Part shown: one piece after another, positions 50,445 through 59,183 of the stretch
Numbering within the stretch: position 1 is the stretch's first letter
Layout: each line of letters starts with the position of its first letter
Origin: Alterinioella nitratireducens
GTDB lineage: Bacteria > Pseudomonadota > Alphaproteobacteria > Rhodobacterales > Rhodobacteraceae
DNA: 64,000 bases
NCBI RefSeq assembly: GCF_013155465.1
Contig: NZ_JABJVX010000012.1
Span: 1-64,000, forward strand
Reading direction: 5' to 3'
The notes under the pieces: generated by a model
What the model saw: only the letters and a program-made list of their open reading frames with translations
Databases searched by the model: none
What the model was told of the DNA's origin: nothing
Translations under genes and position numbers: made by a program

Positions 50445-51025
50445 GCCTGGAATTCCGTAGCTTTCGAGGGGCGCAAGTGGCCGAGGTGCTGGACGATCTC
50501 GCCCGCCTGCGCGTCACTGTCTTCCGCGACTGGCCCTATCTCTACGAAGGCGATGCGGCTTATGAACGAGGCTATCTCTCGGCCTATACCACCCCCCGTG
50601 CCATCGTCACGGGCGCCTTTGACGGCGGCACCATGGTGGGGGCCGCGACCGGCATGCCGATGGTGGATCACGACGAGGGGCTCGGGGCGACATTGCAAGC
50701 TCGCGGCATCCCGTTGGAGGACGTGTTCTACTGCGCCGAATCCGTGTTGCTGCCAGATTTTCGCGGCCAGGGCGCGGGCCATGCCTTCTTCGATGCGCGC
50801 GAGGATCACGCCCGCGCCCTCGGCCTCAGCCATTCCGCCTTCTGCGCCGTGATCCGTCGCCACGATCACCCGGCACGGCCCGCCGGTTATCGCCCGCTTG
50901 GTCCCTTCTGGCGCGCGCGGGGATATGCGCCGCTGGAGGGCGCCATCGCGCGGCTTTCCTGGCGCGACACCGGCTCCAAGACCGAAACCGCCAAGCCACT
51001 GCAATTTTGGACAATGAGGCTCTGA
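50441..51025 (+). CDS. GNAT-family acetyltransferase
   Basis: A 194-residue GNAT protein starting at a GTG that overlaps the preceding stop. Motif A reads AESVLLPDFRGQGAGHAFFD (about 103-122). The C-terminal half ends in the ARGYAPLEGAIARLSW strand. It lies between the NTF2-like gene and the nitrilase-family gene (three-base gap to the latter), suggesting a small pathway that acylates or deacylates an amine. This is inference from gene order. Confidence 0.87.
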   Translation: MSLEFRSFRGAQVAEVLDDLARLRVTVFRDWPYLYEGDAAYERGYLSAYTTPRAIVTGAFDGGTMVGAATGMPMVDHDEGLGATLQARGIPLEDVFYCAESVLLPDFRGQGAGHAFFDAREDHARALGLSHSAFCAVIRRHDHPARPAGYRPLGPFWRARGYAPLEGAIARLSWRDTGSKTETAKPLQFWTMRL

Positions 51026-51028
51026 CCC

Positions 51029-51925
51029 ATGCGCATCGCCGCCGCCGCCTACAACATGGATTTTCTAGACAATTGGCAGGCTTACGAGGATAAGCTTACC
51101 CGTTGGATCAGTGACGCCGCGGGGCAGGGGGCCGAGCTTCTGGTCTTCCCCGAATACGGCGCGATGGAGCTTGCCACGCTGGCCGGGCGCGAGGCCGCCG
51201 CCGATCTGGAGGCCAGCCTGCACGCCGTCTCGGACCGGATGGCGGACGCCGCCGCGCTGCACGCCACCCTCGCCGCACGGCACAAGCTGCATATCCTCGC
51301 CGCCTCCGCCCCCGTCTTCGACGGGGGGTCGCGCCCGGTCAATCGCGCCATGCTGTTCGGACCCGGTGGCCTTATCGGTCACCAGGACAAGCAGATCATG
51401 ACCCGTTTCGAGGCCGAGACCTGGGATGTGGTCCCCGGCGGCCCCCTGCGCGCGTTCCGCATCGGCGACATCACCCTCGGCATCCTGATCTGCTTCGACG
51501 CCGAGTTTCCAGCACTTGCCCGCGCGCTGATCGAGGCGGGTGTCGACATCCTCGCCGTGCCCTCCTGCACCGACACCCTCGCGGGCTACTGGCGCGTGCG
51601 CGTCGGCGCGATGGCCCGCGCGCTGGAGGGCCAATGCGTCGTGATCCACGCGCCCACCGTCCTCCCCTGCGCCTGGTCGCCCGCCGTTGATGAGAACGAG
51701 GGCGCCGCCGCGATCTACGGCCCCCCCGACCTGGGCTTTCCCGAAACCGGCATCATCGCCCTGGGCCCGCACAACGCCCCCGGCTGGACACTCGCCGATA
51801 TCGACCCCGCCGCGATTGCCCGCGTGCGCAAGGGTGGCGCGGTTTTCAACCATGCCCGCTGGCCCGACAGTGACGCACGCGCCAAATCGGGGGTTGAAAT
51901 CGTTCAAACCGCAAATACAGCTTGA
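51029..51925 (+). CDS. carbon-nitrogen hydrolase (nitrilase superfamily)
   Basis: A 298-residue amidase of the nitrilase superfamily with an intact catalytic triad: Glu42 (LVFPEYGAM), Lys121 (GHQDKQIMTRFEAE) and Cys155 (GILICFDAEFP). It hydrolyses a C-N bond in an amide, carbamoyl or omega-amide substrate; the substrate is unknown. It is the last gene of the NTF2-GNAT-hydrolase trio inserted before infA. Confidence 0.92.
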   Translation: MRIAAAAYNMDFLDNWQAYEDKLTRWISDAAGQGAELLVFPEYGAMELATLAGREAAADLEASLHAVSDRMADAAALHATLAARHKLHILAASAPVFDGGSRPVNRAMLFGPGGLIGHQDKQIMTRFEAETWDVVPGGPLRAFRIGDITLGILICFDAEFPALARALIEAGVDILAVPSCTDTLAGYWRVRVGAMARALEGQCVVIHAPTVLPCAWSPAVDENEGAAAIYGPPDLGFPETGIIALGPHNAPGWTLADIDPAAIARVRKGGAVFNHARWPDSDARAKSGVEIVQTANTA

Positions 51926-51993
51926 AATTCTTGACGTTGAGGCGCATCTAGCCGCCATCGCGCCCCAAGGGGCGATAATATTCAGGAGAAACC

Positions 51994-52212
51994 ATGGCCA
52001 AGGAAGAACTGCTCGAATTTCCCGGCGTCGTAAAGGAACTCCTGCCGAATGCGACATTCCTGGTCGAGCTGGAAAACGGCCATACGATCATCGCACATAC
52101 GGCAGGCAAGATGCGCAAGAACCGCATTCGCGTTCTGGCAGGCGACAAGGTGCAGGTCGAGATGACCCCCTATGATCTGACCAAGGGTCGGATCAACTAC
52201 CGCTTCAAGTAA
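51994..52212 (+). CDS. infA: translation initiation factor IF-1
   Basis: A 72-residue OB-fold protein beginning [13 protein letters not shown] and ending GRINYRFK, the full canonical length. It binds the 30S A-site during initiation. AGGAG lies seven bases before the ATG. A short inverted repeat (CGCCCCAAGGGGCG) occurs about 20 bases upstream, in the leader. Single gene or head of the infA-maf-RNase-yacG block. Confidence 0.97.
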   Translation: MAKEELLEFPGVVKELLPNATFLVELENGHTIIAHTAGKMRKNRIRVLAGDKVQVEMTPYDLTKGRINYRFK

Positions 52213-52280
52213 GGCGCGCGGATGCCCGCGCCCCGAAACGTGCGGTCCGATTTTCGGACAAGATGCGGGATCGTTGAATA

Positions 52281-52856
52281 ATGCGTCTTATCCTGGGATC
52301 GGGAAGCCCCCGGCGGCTTGAGCTGTTGGGCGTTCTGGGCATCAAGCCCGATGCGATTCAGCCCCCCGATATCGACGAAACGCCGCTGAAAGGCGAACTG
52401 CCGCGCGCCTATTGCGCCCGCGTGACCCGCGACAAGGTGCAGGCGGTCGCGGCGGGGTCCGACGATATCGTGCTCTGCGCCGATACCACCGTCGCGATGG
52501 GCCGCCGCATCATGGGCAAGCCGCAAGATGCCGGTGAGGCCGCCAAGTTCCTCACCGATCTGGCCGGACGCCGCCACCGGGTCTATACCGCGATTGCGGT
52601 CCGCAAGGGCGGGACGCTCCGGGAACGGGTGGTGGAAAGCCGGGTGCAGATGAAACGGCTCAGCGATATCGAGTTGAACGGCTACCTTGCCAGCGGCGAC
52701 TGGCAGGGCAAGGCGGGCGGCTATTCGATCCAGGGGCCCGCCGGTGCTTTCATCCCGTGGATTTCCGGCAGTCATTCGGCCATCATGGGCTTGCCGCTGG
52801 CGGAAACCGCGCAACTTCTGGCCGCCGCGGGCTGGCCGGTCTGGGGGCAACCATGA
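52281..52856 (+). CDS. maf: Maf-family nucleoside triphosphate pyrophosphatase
   Basis: A 191-residue Maf protein with the N-terminal [12 protein letters not shown] motif, [16 protein letters not shown] (catalytic Asp region) and [12 protein letters not shown]. It hydrolyses non-canonical or excess dTTP/UTP-type nucleotides as a housecleaning enzyme. It overlaps the RNase E/G gene by four bases (ATGA). Confidence 0.94.
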   Translation: MRLILGSGSPRRLELLGVLGIKPDAIQPPDIDETPLKGELPRAYCARVTRDKVQAVAAGSDDIVLCADTTVAMGRRIMGKPQDAGEAAKFLTDLAGRRHRVYTAIAVRKGGTLRERVVESRVQMKRLSDIELNGYLASGDWQGKAGGYSIQGPAGAFIPWISGSHSAIMGLPLAETAQLLAAAGWPVWGQP

Positions 52857-53893
52857 AAGGCCGCATCGTCGTTCTGGATCATCTCAACGGCCGCCCCGCC
52901 GCCGCGCTGATGGTGGATGGGCGTCTTGAGGATGTCCGCATCGACCCGCCCGAGGACGCCCCGCCGCAACCCGGTGCGATCCTGCGCGCGGTCTGCGACC
53001 GGCCCATGAAGGGGCAGGGCGGCATGATGCTGCGCATGGCCGACGGGATCCCTGGATTCCTGCGCCAGGCCAAGGGATTGGCCCCCGGCCAGACGCTGCT
53101 GGTGCAAGTGACCGGGATCGGCGAGGGCGGCAAGGCCACGCCCGTCGCCACGCGTCTTCTTTTCAAGAGCCGCTATGCCATCGTCACGCCCGAGGCGCGC
53201 GGCTTCAACATCGCGCGCTCGATCAAGGATGACGCGGAACGGGATCGCCTGCTGGAAATCGCGCATGAGGAAATGGCCGCGGCCCCCGACCATTTCGGGC
53301 TGATCCTGCGCTCTGCCGCCGAAAACGCCGATGAGGCCGCACTGGCCGAGGACATTGCCGCGATGCGGGATCTCGCCCTGACGGTGACCGCCGACACCGA
53401 AGGCGATCCCGAACTGCTCGTCGATGCGCCGGACGCGCATCACCTGGCCTGGCGCGATTGGGCCGCCCCCGCGCCCGATGCGGTCGAGGAGGGGTTCGGC
53501 CCGCATGGCGTGCTGGAGGCGCTTGATGCGGCCCTCAGCCCGCACGTCCCGCTGATTTCGGGCGCGTCGATGATCATCGAGCCGACCTCGGCCCTCGTCG
53601 CGGTCGATATCAATACCGGCAACGATACTTCGCTTGCCGCCGGGCTCAAGGCCAACCTCGCCGCCGCCCGCGACCTGCCGCGCCAGTTGCGCCTGCGCGG
53701 GCTTGGCGGGCAGATCACGCTGGACGTGGCGCCCATGCCCAAGAAGGATCGCCGCGGGTTCGAGGATGCGCTGCGCCGCGCCTTTCGCCTCGACGGCACC
53801 GATACAGTGCTTGCGGGATGGACCCCGCTTGGGCTTTATGAACTGCAGAGAAAACGCGACCGCGCCCCCCTGACCGACCTGATGATGCGATGA
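52853..53893 (+). CDS. ribonuclease E/G family protein (short form)
   Basis: A 346-residue RNase E/G-type endoribonuclease. The catalytic DNase-I-like region is present: [16 protein letters not shown] carries one magnesium Asp, and [12 protein letters not shown] has the second Asp followed by the [11 protein letters not shown] segment. It is much shorter than RNase E and lacks its long scaffold. The S1-type N-terminus is reduced, which is usual for the copy found between maf and yacG in this group. Coupled to both neighbours by ATGA overlaps. Confidence 0.88.
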   Translation: MKGRIVVLDHLNGRPAAALMVDGRLEDVRIDPPEDAPPQPGAILRAVCDRPMKGQGGMMLRMADGIPGFLRQAKGLAPGQTLLVQVTGIGEGGKATPVATRLLFKSRYAIVTPEARGFNIARSIKDDAERDRLLEIAHEEMAAAPDHFGLILRSAAENADEAALAEDIAAMRDLALTVTADTEGDPELLVDAPDAHHLAWRDWAAPAPDAVEEGFGPHGVLEALDAALSPHVPLISGASMIIEPTSALVAVDINTGNDTSLAAGLKANLAAARDLPRQLRLRGLGGQITLDVAPMPKKDRRGFEDALRRAFRLDGTDTVLAGWTPLGLYELQRKRDRAPLTDLMMR

Positions 53894-54081
53894 CCTGCCC
53901 GATCTGCAAGAAGCCGACCGACCCCGAATACCGCCCCTTCTGCTCGCGCCGCTGCGCCGATGTCGATCTGGGGCGCTGGATGACGGGCAGCTACGCGGTG
54001 CCCTCGGACGATCCCGACGATATCGAGGAGGCGGCTGAGGCCGCCGGGGCCGCGACCACGGACACTTCGCGCCTGCACTGA
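53890..54081 (+). CDS. yacG: DNA gyrase inhibitor/zinc protein YacG
   Basis: A 63-residue zinc protein with the C-x2-C...C-x3-C site (Cys3, Cys6, Cys18, Cys22) and the FCSRRCADVDLGRW core. It binds GyrB in gammaproteobacteria. It ends the maf-RNase-yacG operon. Confidence 0.94.
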   Translation: MTCPICKKPTDPEYRPFCSRRCADVDLGRWMTGSYAVPSDDPDDIEEAAEAAGAATTDTSRLH

Positions 54082-54227
54082 TCGGGGTGGCCGGATCAGT
54101 CCAGACCGGGGCAACGATCAGTCCAGTTTCCACGAATTTCTTGACGCGGGGCAAGTTGCCCTCGCAAGCTACGGCACGCGAAGGGCCGGGCAGGGAAATC
54201 GGTCCCGCACCACACAGGGAGATTTTC

Positions 54228-55229
54228 ATGAAAAAGACGCTTCTTTCCGGGGCCGCCATCGGCCTAGCCATGTCCGCGACCGCCAGCGTCGCGCAAGGCA
54301 TGGACGAACTGACCGTTGCCTATTTCCTCGAATGGCCGATGCCGTTCCAATATGCCAAGCAGATGGGCATCTACGAAGAGGAACTGGGCATCACCATCAA
54401 TTGGCGCGCCTTCGACACCGGCACCGCGATGTCGGCAGCAATGGCCTCGGGCGATGTGGACATCTCGATCAGCCAGGGCGTGCCGCCCTTCGTTGTCGCG
54501 GCCTCCGCCGGTCAGGATATCCAGGTCGTCGATGTGGCGGTCAGCTATTCCGAGAATGACAACTGCGTCGTCCATGCCGATCAGGAGATCGACGCCAGCA
54601 ACGTGGCCGACCTGGAAGGCGCCCGCGTCGGCGTGCCGATCGGCACCGCCGCGCATTACGGCTTCCTGCGCCAGATGGAGCATTTCGGCGTCGATGTCAG
54701 CAGCCTCGAAGTGGTCGACATGGCACCGGCCGACAGCGCCGCGGCTCTGGCGCAGGGCTCGCTCGACATGGCCTGCGGCTGGGGCGGGGCGCTGCGCCGG
54801 ATGCTGGAACATGGCAACGTGCTGCTCTCGGGGGCCGAAAAGCAGGAGCTTGGCATCTATGTCTTCGACGTCACCTCCGTCCCCGCCTCCTTCGCCGAGG
54901 AAGAGCCCGAGCTTCTGGCCGATTTCCTCGCCATCACGGGCCGCATGAACGACATGTGGAACTCGGGCGAGAACACCGACGAGATGCTGCCGGTCATCGC
55001 CCAGGATGCCGGCATGGACGAGGAGGCCACGGCGGCCACGCTGGCGGGCTTCGAGTTTCCCTCCATCGAGGATCAGCTCTCCGAGACCTGGCTTGGCGGC
55101 GGCACGCAGGAGTTCCTGCTGGAAGTGGCCAACTTCTTCGTCGAGACCGGCAATATCGACGCCGCCCGCGACAGCTATGAAAGCGCGGTCAATACCGGCC
55201 CGCTGATGGCCGCGAATGGCGACATGTAA
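54228..55229 (+). CDS. tauA: taurine ABC transporter substrate-binding protein TauA
   Basis: A 333-residue periplasmic binding protein with signal peptide (about 1-22, MKKTLLSGAAIGLAMSATASVA). The body matches the SsuA/TauA family: LTVAYFLEWPMPFQYAKQMG, a GVPPFVVAAS loop and GVPIGTAAHYGFL. Assignment to taurine rests on the neighbours TauB, TauC, Tpa, TauR and Xsc. It captures taurine for the importer. Confidence 0.93.
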   Translation: MKKTLLSGAAIGLAMSATASVAQGMDELTVAYFLEWPMPFQYAKQMGIYEEELGITINWRAFDTGTAMSAAMASGDVDISISQGVPPFVVAASAGQDIQVVDVAVSYSENDNCVVHADQEIDASNVADLEGARVGVPIGTAAHYGFLRQMEHFGVDVSSLEVVDMAPADSAAALAQGSLDMACGWGGALRRMLEHGNVLLSGAEKQELGIYVFDVTSVPASFAEEEPELLADFLAITGRMNDMWNSGENTDEMLPVIAQDAGMDEEATAATLAGFEFPSIEDQLSETWLGGGTQEFLLEVANFFVETGNIDAARDSYESAVNTGPLMAANGDM

Positions 55230-55311
55230 ACCCTTGAAACGGGCGGCGCGGGGGCTTCCTCCCGCGCCGCCTTTTCGACCCACGCCGAACACCTGAAGGG
55301 GAATGGCCGCC

Positions 55312-56118
55312 ATGACGGGACTCGTGCTCGACAAGATTTCCATGCGCTTCGACCTGCCCGACGGCGGCGCGGTGCAGGCGCTCAAGAACATCACCCTGAC
55401 CATCCAGGAAGGCGAGCTGATGTCGGTCCTCGGCCCCTCGGGCTGCGGCAAGACCACGCTTCTCAACATCCTCGCGGGCTTCCTTGCGCCGACCGAGGGC
55501 ACCATCGAACTCAATGGCCATTACGTCACCGGCCCCGACGCCGAACGCGGCATGGTGTTCCAGAAAGGCGCCCTTTTCGAATGGATGAGCGTGCGCCAGA
55601 ACGTCGATTTCGGCCCCCGCATGAAGGGCATGGCCAAACCCGAGCGTGACCAGATCACCGATCACCTGCTCGAGGTCGTGGGCCTACAGGAATTCAAGGA
55701 AAAGGCCGTCTATGAGCTGTCCGGCGGCATGCAGCAGCGCGTGGCGCTGGCCCGGTGCCTGGCCAATGATCCGGATGTGATCTTGATGGATGAACCGCTT
55801 GGCGCGCTCGACGCGCTGACCCGTGAAAAGATGCAAGGGCTGGTGCTGAAGCTCTGGAAGGAGACCGGCAAGACCATCATCCTCATCACCCATTCGGTCG
55901 AGGAGGCGCTGCTCCTGGGCGAACGCCTGCTGGTCATGGCCCCGCGCCCCGGCCGCATCCACAAGGAATACCGGCTGCCCTTTGCCGAACGCGGCGTCGA
56001 TGCCGATCTGCGCGATGTCAAGAAAACCGACCTCTTCGGTGAAACCCGCGATGAAATCCTGTCGATGATCTGGGACATGGAAGAGGAAATCATGGGCCGC
56101 ACGGAAGGGGCTGCCTGA
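55312..56118 (+). CDS. tauB: taurine ABC transporter ATPase TauB
   Basis: About 268 residues. Walker A GPSGCGKT, Q-loop VFQKGALF, signature LSGGMQQR, Walker B VILMDEP and the ITHSVEEA switch are intact. An ATG nine bases earlier (55303) is also possible, but AAGGGG is ten bases from the 55312 ATG and only about two from the earlier one. The C-terminal 40 residues (ADLRDVKKTDLFGETRDEIL) form the nitrate/sulfonate/taurine-type extension. One-base overlap with tauC. Confidence 0.94.
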   Translation: MTGLVLDKISMRFDLPDGGAVQALKNITLTIQEGELMSVLGPSGCGKTTLLNILAGFLAPTEGTIELNGHYVTGPDAERGMVFQKGALFEWMSVRQNVDFGPRMKGMAKPERDQITDHLLEVVGLQEFKEKAVYELSGGMQQRVALARCLANDPDVILMDEPLGALDALTREKMQGLVLKLWKETGKTIILITHSVEEALLLGERLLVMAPRPGRIHKEYRLPFAERGVDADLRDVKKTDLFGETRDEILSMIWDMEEEIMGRTEGAA

Positions 56119-57389
56119 TGCTGATCGCCGCCATCTATATCGCCCTCTTCGTCGCCGCCTTCTTTGCCGTCAAGGCCTTCACCGCGATGCGCGAATCGCG
56201 CCGCGATTTCACCTCGCTCAAGACCGTGACCTTCGGCGATGAAAGCGCCGTGCGCCCCAATCGCGCCGCCTCGGTCATCTCGGTCATTTCCATTTTCCTG
56301 ATCTGGGGTGCCTTCACCGGTTCGGTCATCACCCCCATCCACGCGCCGGGGCCGTTCCTGGGCGAAACCTCCTTCACCTACACCGCCGAAAACGCGGCAG
56401 GGGAACGTGACGACGCCACCGTGCGTGCCATTGTCCGGCCCGTGGGCGAGGATGCCGAGCTGCCCGAAGGCGATGGCGGCGGCGACGGCTTTGCCCGCGA
56501 CGACAGCGTGGCATTGAATGGCGGCCGCTCCAGCCTGATCCAGACCGGCGAGAATGACGAGGGCGCCGAGGAGGAGGGCTTTCGCATCGTCGCCATCAAC
56601 GGCGAACTGATCGAGCCCGAGGCTGGCGAAGTCGTGACCGATGACGGAACCGTCACGCTCAGCCGGCGCGGCACGATCCGCTTCACCCCCTATGGCGGCT
56701 GGCAGATGGAGGAGATCTGGCTGCCCGCGCCGGAAGATGTCTGGGAACGCCTGATCGAAATCTCGCAAGAAGGCTATCGCGATTTCACCCTGGCCGAACA
56801 TCTGGGCTATTCGCTCTTCCGGGTTCTGGCGGGCTTCGCCCTCGGGGCGCTGATCGGCATACCGCTCGGCTACGCGATGGGGCTTTCCAACTGGTTCCGC
56901 GGCTGGTTCGACCCGATCGTCGAATTCATGCGACCGGTGCCGCCTCTGGCGCTGATCCCGCTGGTGATCATCTGGTTCGGCATCGACGAAAGCGGCAAGA
57001 TCTTCCTCTTGTTCCTCGCGGCACTCTGGATCATGACCATCGCCGCGCGGGCGGGCGTCTCGGGCGTGTCGATTTCCAAGATCCACGCCGCCTATTCTCT
57101 GGGCGCGTCCAAGGCGCAGATCATGCGCCATGTCATCATCCCCAACAGCTTGCCGGAGATTTTCACCGGCGCGCGTGTGGCGATGGGGGTCTGCTGGGGC
57201 ACCGTGGTCGCCGCCGAGCTTGTCGCCGCCGAACAGGGCGCGGGCCAGATGATCGTGGCCGCATCGAAATTCCAGCTCACCGATATCGTGATCATGGGCA
57301 TCATCCTCATTGGCATCATCGGCTACGGCATCGACATGCTGATGCGCTGGGCCGAACGCGTGCTGGTGCCATGGAAGGGCAAGGCGTAG
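56118..57389 (+). CDS. tauC: taurine ABC transporter permease TauC with periplasmic insert
   Basis: A 423-residue permease, much longer than the 275-residue E. coli TauC. There is one TM near residues 1-20 and another near 50-70 (VISVISIFLIWGAFTGSVIT), then a soluble insert of about 140 residues, then the normal binding-protein-dependent permease core. The EAA loop is near GASKAQIMRHVIIPNSLPEIF. The insert has strands like FTYTAENAAGERDDATV and EVVTDDGTVTLSRRGTIRFTP (given in part), resembling cadherin/VCBS-like beta-sandwiches, and lies on the periplasmic side. It forms the taurine channel with TauB. Confidence 0.92.
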   Translation: MLIAAIYIALFVAAFFAVKAFTAMRESRRDFTSLKTVTFGDESAVRPNRAASVISVISIFLIWGAFTGSVITPIHAPGPFLGETSFTYTAENAAGERDDATVRAIVRPVGEDAELPEGDGGGDGFARDDSVALNGGRSSLIQTGENDEGAEEEGFRIVAINGELIEPEAGEVVTDDGTVTLSRRGTIRFTPYGGWQMEEIWLPAPEDVWERLIEISQEGYRDFTLAEHLGYSLFRVLAGFALGALIGIPLGYAMGLSNWFRGWFDPIVEFMRPVPPLALIPLVIIWFGIDESGKIFLLFLAALWIMTIAARAGVSGVSISKIHAAYSLGASKAQIMRHVIIPNSLPEIFTGARVAMGVCWGTVVAAELVAAEQGAGQMIVAASKFQLTDIVIMGIILIGIIGYGIDMLMRWAERVLVPWKGKA

Positions 57390-57390
57390 C

Positions 57391-57484
57391 CCCCCGTTAA
57401 GGTTAACGCGCCCCCCCCCTCTTCTTTGTTCTGAAAATATCCTGGGGGAGGGCGCCCGCAGGGCGACCGGGGGCAACGCCCCCT
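57391..57484 (+). repeat. dispersed intergenic repeat, copy C
   Basis: Directly after the tauC stop: GTTAAGGTTAACGCGCC, then CTTCTTTGTTCTGAAAATAT, CCTGGGGG and a GC palindrome GGCGCCCGCAGGGCGACC...GGGGCAACGCCCC. It aligns block by block with 60655-60745. The rest of this 240-bp gap up to 57629 holds G-run repeats (two copies of a GTACGGGGGG motif near 57541-57577) and no gene. Confidence 0.65.
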
Positions 57485-57629
57485 AACCCGGCATCCAACA
57501 GGAACGACGCAGCGCGATTGGACCGGTTGTCGCCCCGCGTCTGTACGGGGGGGCATAGGGGGGTGTACGGGGGGTGTACACGCAGCTTGAGGGCGTTCCC
57601 CCCCGAATTCAGATCGAGATCACCCGCAC

Positions 57630-59015
57630 CTAGCCGAAGACCTTGGTTAACGCCTTGTCCACGGCTTGCGTGATTTCGTCGATATCATCCGCCGTCGCGA
57701 TCAGGGCCGGGCTGAAGCACAGCGTGTTGTTGAAGCCGGGCACCGACCGGTTGGTCGCCCCGATGATGACGCCTTGCGCCATGCAATCGGCCACCACGGC
57801 CTGCACGTCCTTCTCGGCGCAGGGCTCCTTGGACGTCCGGTCGCTGACCAGTTCCGCGCCCAGAAACAACCCCTTGCCCCGCACATCGCCAATCACGGCG
57901 TGCTTTTCCGCCAGCGCGTGCAGGTTGTCCAGCATCCGCTCGCCCATGCGCGTGGTGTTCTCCAGGAGGCCTTCCTCCTCGATGATCTTCATGTTCTCGA
58001 TCGCCGCCGCAGGCCCCGCCGTGCAGCCACCGAAGGTCGAGATGTCGCGGAAATAGTTCAGCGGATCGGAGGCATCGTCCTTGAACATGGCAAACACCTC
58101 TTCCGTCGTCACCATGCAGGCAATCGCGGCGTAGCCCGAGGCAACGCCCTTGGCCATGGTGACGAAATCGGGCTCCACCCCGTAATGCTGATAGCCGAAC
58201 CAGGTGCCGGTGCGCCCGACGCCGCAGACCACCTCGTCGATATGCAGAAGCACATCGTATTTGCGGCAGATCTCCTGCACGCGGGGCCAGTAGCCCTCGG
58301 GCGGCGTGATGACACCGCCGCCCGCCGTCACCGGCTCAAGGCAGAGCGCACCAACCGTATCGGGGCCCTCGCGCAGGATGGTTTCTTCAATGGCATCAGC
58401 GGCTTTCGCCCCGTATTCCTCACCCGACAGGTCCCATTGCGCGCGGTATTCCATGCAATGCGGCACGCGCACGAAGCCGGGCGCGAAGGGACCGTATTGC
58501 GCATTGCGTTCATCCTGGCCGCCTGCCGACATCGCCGCCAGGGTGGACCCGTGATAGTCGCGGTCGCGGTAGAGGATCTTGTGCTTCTTGCCGCCATGGC
58601 GCTTATGCGCGATCTGGCGGACCATCTTGAACGCCTTCTCATTCGCCTCCGAACCGGAATTGGTATAATAGACCCGGCTCATCCCCGGCATCTTCTCGAT
58701 CAGCATCTCGGCAAAGATCGAGCCCGGAATGGAGCCCGCCGAATTGGCGAAATAGTTCATCTTGACCAGCTGGTCATAGACCGCCTTGGCGATGCGCTCG
58801 CGCCCGTAGCCCACATTGACGGTCCAGACCGCGCCCGAGACGGCATCGAGATGCTCCTTGCCGGTCGCATCCCAGACCCGCATCCCCTTGCCCTCGACGA
58901 TGATCCTCGGGTCATTGGTTTCCAAGGGCTTGTGCTGCATCAAATGGTGCCACAGATGGGCGCGGTCGGCCTCGATCACGGCGGTCAGATCATTGGGGCT
59001 GAAAGGGGTGTTCAT
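57630..59015 (-). CDS. tpa: taurine-pyruvate aminotransferase Tpa
   Basis: A 461-residue class-III PLP aminotransferase that converts taurine and pyruvate to sulfoacetaldehyde and alanine. The PLP pocket motifs are YTNSGSEANEKAFKMV (about 113-128), YRDRDYHGSTLAAM, the HIDEVVCGVGRTG Asp and the Schiff-base Lys in FVTMAKGVASGY (about 284). GGAGAGAG precedes the ATG at 59015, and a longer upstream frame is discarded. Divergent to tauR and close to tauABC and xsc, which supports the taurine role over other omega-aminotransferases. Confidence 0.94.
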   Translation of the reverse strand: MNTPFSPNDLTAVIEADRAHLWHHLMQHKPLETNDPRIIVEGKGMRVWDATGKEHLDAVSGAVWTVNVGYGRERIAKAVYDQLVKMNYFANSAGSIPGSIFAEMLIEKMPGMSRVYYTNSGSEANEKAFKMVRQIAHKRHGGKKHKILYRDRDYHGSTLAAMSAGGQDERNAQYGPFAPGFVRVPHCMEYRAQWDLSGEEYGAKAADAIEETILREGPDTVGALCLEPVTAGGGVITPPEGYWPRVQEICRKYDVLLHIDEVVCGVGRTGTWFGYQHYGVEPDFVTMAKGVASGYAAIACMVTTEEVFAMFKDDASDPLNYFRDISTFGGCTAGPAAAIENMKIIEEEGLLENTTRMGERMLDNLHALAEKHAVIGDVRGKGLFLGAELVSDRTSKEPCAEKDVQAVVADCMAQGVIIGATNRSVPGFNNTLCFSPALIATADDIDEITQAVDKALTKVFG

Positions 59016-59148
59016 GAGTCTCTCTCCTGGATGAACAGGCATATTGACAGGGAGTCTGACGGTTTCACAGGGCTTCAGATAGGGCCAGAGGGGGCGTGCC
59101 GATAACGCCAGAATATTGACAATTGCGGGGCCGGCAGGCAAGGCTGAA

Positions 59149-59181
59149 TGCAGTCCAATTCACGCGGGGTCATAAGTCCAG
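59149..59181 (-). promoter_or_regulatory. TauR direct-repeat operator candidate
   Basis: Minus strand CTGGACTTAT (59172-59181) and TTGGACTGCA (59149-59158) form a direct repeat with 23-base spacing. CTGGAC-N-TAA-type repeats are the sites described for TauR in Rhodobacter. It lies between tauR and tpa, just before the tauR ATG. Confidence 0.6.
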
Positions 59182-59183
59182 TC

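Noticed and set aside
57541-57577. CRISPR-like repeats
   Set aside because: Only two short G-rich units without regular spacers. No cas genes and no CRISPR array are seen anywhere in the window.
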